Source: Candidatus Bathyarchaeota archaeon (GTDB lineage Archaea > Thermoproteota > Bathyarchaeia > 40CM-2-53-6 > RBG-13-38-9). Taken from it: DNA of 5,309 nt. The translations under genes and the position numbers were made by a program. Shown here piece after piece: positions 4,601 through 5,309 of the stretch. The notes beneath the pieces were generated by a model. That model ran no database searches, was not told the origin of the DNA, and worked only from the letters and a program-made list of their open reading frames with translations. The stretch is from contig JAGLGJ010000085.1 of assembly GCA_023144075.1 (NCBI GenBank), positions 1 through 5,309 on the forward strand, written 5' to 3'. Numbering within the stretch: the first letter of the stretch is position 1; each line of letters starts with the position of its first letter.

Positions 4601-4914
4601 TTCTTAATTTTTTCTTCTTTTTCTAGTTTCAACCAAATTTCTTGGAAGACTTCATACTGAAGATCTAGTTGAGGTGAAAGAAAATATGTTGCTGCATATT
4701 TTTCACCCATTTTCACAATCAATTTATTTTCTAAGAGTACATCAAGATGATGTCTAATAGTCTTATAATCCATTTTTAGTCTATCTGCCAATTGGCTTGC
4801 GTTAGATGGCCGTTCTTTGAGGATCAGTATTATTTTACCTCTAGATCTCCCACCTCTAGTCCCTGCAATAATCCACCAAAGCAATCGTTTGAAGGTTTCA
4901 TTACTGACGGCCAT
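4597..4914 (-). CDS. ArsR-like winged-helix transcriptional regulator
   Basis: The protein has 105 residues. Residues 20-79 form a winged helix-turn-helix: SRGKIILILKERPSNASQLA (24-43) gives helices one and two, KMDYKTIRHHLDVLLENKLI (47-66) the turn and recognition helix with its follow-on, and VKMGEKYAATYFLSP (67-81) the wing. A C-terminal helix (LQYEVFQEIWLKLEKEEKIKK) probably dimerises. There is no CxC metal site of the classical ArsR/SmtB type, so the effector is unknown. The phrase TRGGRSRGKI with 'N-A-x-Q-L-A' is typical of archaeal ArsR-type regulators that sit beside a small membrane protein, and here the next gene overlaps by ATGA. ATG 4914 is the first start of the frame; no clear SD precedes it. 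The likely role is DNA-binding control of its own operon or of nearby envelope genes. Confidence 0.85.
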   Translation of the reverse strand: MAVSNETFKRLLWWIIAGTRGGRSRGKIILILKERPSNASQLADRLKMDYKTIRHHLDVLLENKLIVKMGEKYAATYFLSPQLDLQYEVFQEIWLKLEKEEKIKK

Positions 4915-4992
4915 CGCTGTTAATTAAGTCCTTTAATGTAGTTTTCAAACTTTCTGGAAGCTAGCACGCGCACTATCATCCTTGACTTTAAC

Positions 4993-5000
4993 GTATAATA
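4993..5000 (-). promoter_or_regulatory. Possible TATA box of the regulator operon
   Basis: The minus strand reads CTATTATACG with the core TATTATAC. It predicts a start near 4970 and a leader of about 55 bases that contains a GCGTGC tract and no good SD. A second AT-rich stretch at about 5014-5030 is a weaker alternative. Confidence 0.3.
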
Positions 5001-5064
5001 GAAATAAGCATATGTGATAATTAATAATTTGCGATAGATCCGTAGAAAAGGATCCATCAATTTT

Positions 5065-5073
5065 GCGCGCGCG
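5065..5073. repeat. Alternating GC tract
   Basis: GCGCGCGCG stands in an AT-rich spacer directly behind the T-run terminator. Similar alternating purine-pyrimidine tracts occur at 2366-2373, 2549-2555 and 4964-4973, all outside recognised genes. Confidence 0.5.
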
Positions 5074-5074
5074 T

Positions 5075-5090
5075 CAAAAAAAATAAAAAA
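5075..5090 (-). terminator. T-rich terminator of the second META-domain gene
   Basis: On the minus strand T6-A-T8 follows the stop codons of the 5097-5309 gene after six bases and is followed by GACGCGCGCGC. Long U-runs are the main archaeal termination signal. Farther on, GATGGATCC and GGATCTATC (about 5033-5059) can form a 9-base stem with one G-U pair in minus-strand RNA. Confidence 0.6.
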
Positions 5091-5096
5091 GAATTA

Positions 5097-5309
5097 TCAT
5101 TTAGTAAATGTTAGGGTTCCGCCGTTAAATTCTATCTCCAATGTATTTCCGCTGATCTTGTAAGACTTGGAAGTTTCCAAAGCACCTAAAAACGCTCTTT
5201 CTTGCTGCATTACTTTCTCTTCACATATCATCAATGTAGTTCCAATTGGAGAGGTTATTCTCAAGGAGGATCCGTCTACTTCATAGCTTGTGAAATAATT
5301 ATTGCAGCT
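5097..5309 (-). CDS. META-domain protein, C-terminal fragment
   Basis: The frame runs in from the right edge and ends in TGA (5097-5099) followed at once by TAA. The 70 visible residues begin SCNNYFTSYEVDGSSLRI, continue with a strand ending TTLMICEEKVMQQERAFLGA and finish with SYKISGNTLEIEFNGGTLTF. This is the second half of a META domain: the CNxYF turn, the 'T-x-M-x-C' strand, the helix with QExxFLxAL and the two closing strands. The Gly that usually precedes the Cys is Ser here. The first half, any signal peptide and the start lie outside the window. It is the second META protein in 5.3 kb (the other is at 151-927), with moderate similarity between them, so they are paralogues of one family rather than a recent duplication. 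The role is unknown. Confidence 0.8.
   Translation of the reverse strand, partial: SCNNYFTSYEVDGSSLRITSPIGTTLMICEEKVMQQERAFLGALETSKSYKISGNTLEIEFNGGTLTFTK

Noticed and set aside
4920..4979. 19-residue minus-strand frame (MIVRVLASRKFENYIKGLN) ahead of the regulator
   Set aside because: There is no SD, and the start is too close to the likely TATA box for a leaderless message. Such short frames are common by chance.
1..5309. CRISPR array, tRNA/rRNA gene, insertion sequence or integrase
   Set aside because: No regularly spaced repeats, no cloverleaf or rRNA-like stretch and no transposase or recombinase motifs were seen on either strand.

Overview
The window looks like a low-GC archaeal chromosome. 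Three things point that way: AT-rich TATA-type boxes lie about 25 bases before likely transcript starts, Shine-Dalgarno (SD) sequences of the GGAGGT/AGGTGA type are present, and T-runs follow several genes without bacterial-style hairpins. The families fit too: the end of a LarC-like nickel-insertion protein, META-domain lipoprotein-like proteins, a UPF0016/GDT1 cation transporter, a DUF2318 protein fused to a C2H2 zinc finger, a SHOCT-domain membrane protein and a short winged-helix regulator paired with a three-helix membrane protein. A methanogen-related or Bathyarchaeia-like lineage is plausible, but the sequence alone does not settle it.

Layout. Positions 1-141 (+) are the C-terminus of a LarC-like protein, convergent with a META-domain membrane-anchored protein (151-927, -). 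A 160-base divergent spacer holding a dyad cluster separates this from the GDT1-family transporter (1089-1655, +). The transporter starts with TTG and is preceded by an overlapping 10-codon mini-ORF. A shared hairpin (1651-1684) lies between it and the convergent four-helix membrane protein (1692-2060, -). A perfect 22-base palindrome sits just upstream of that gene's TATA box.

The stretch 2124-2600 has no long gene. It holds two small genes diverging from one AT-rich promoter region: a two-helix membrane protein on the minus strand broken by an in-frame TAA (2149-2313), and an intact 37-residue single-helix protein on the plus strand with a good SD (2427-2540).

From 2600 to the end all genes read on the minus strand. 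In transcription order they are: the end of a second META-domain protein (5097-5309, partial) followed by a T-run terminator; a winged-helix regulator (4597-4914) whose stop overlaps by ATGA the start of a three-helix membrane protein (4280-4600); a secreted Gly/Tyr/Met/His-rich small protein (3776-4090) followed, after a hairpin, by a Met/Gly-rich SHOCT membrane protein (3384-3737); and a zinc-finger/DUF2318 membrane protein (2600-3250) with its own promoter.

A loose theme, which is inference, is metal handling and the cell envelope: LarC (nickel), GDT1 (Mn/Ca-type cation transport), Met/His-rich surface proteins, and DUF2318 with paired CxxC motifs. The regulator pair upstream is a candidate controller, but nothing in the sequence proves which genes it governs.
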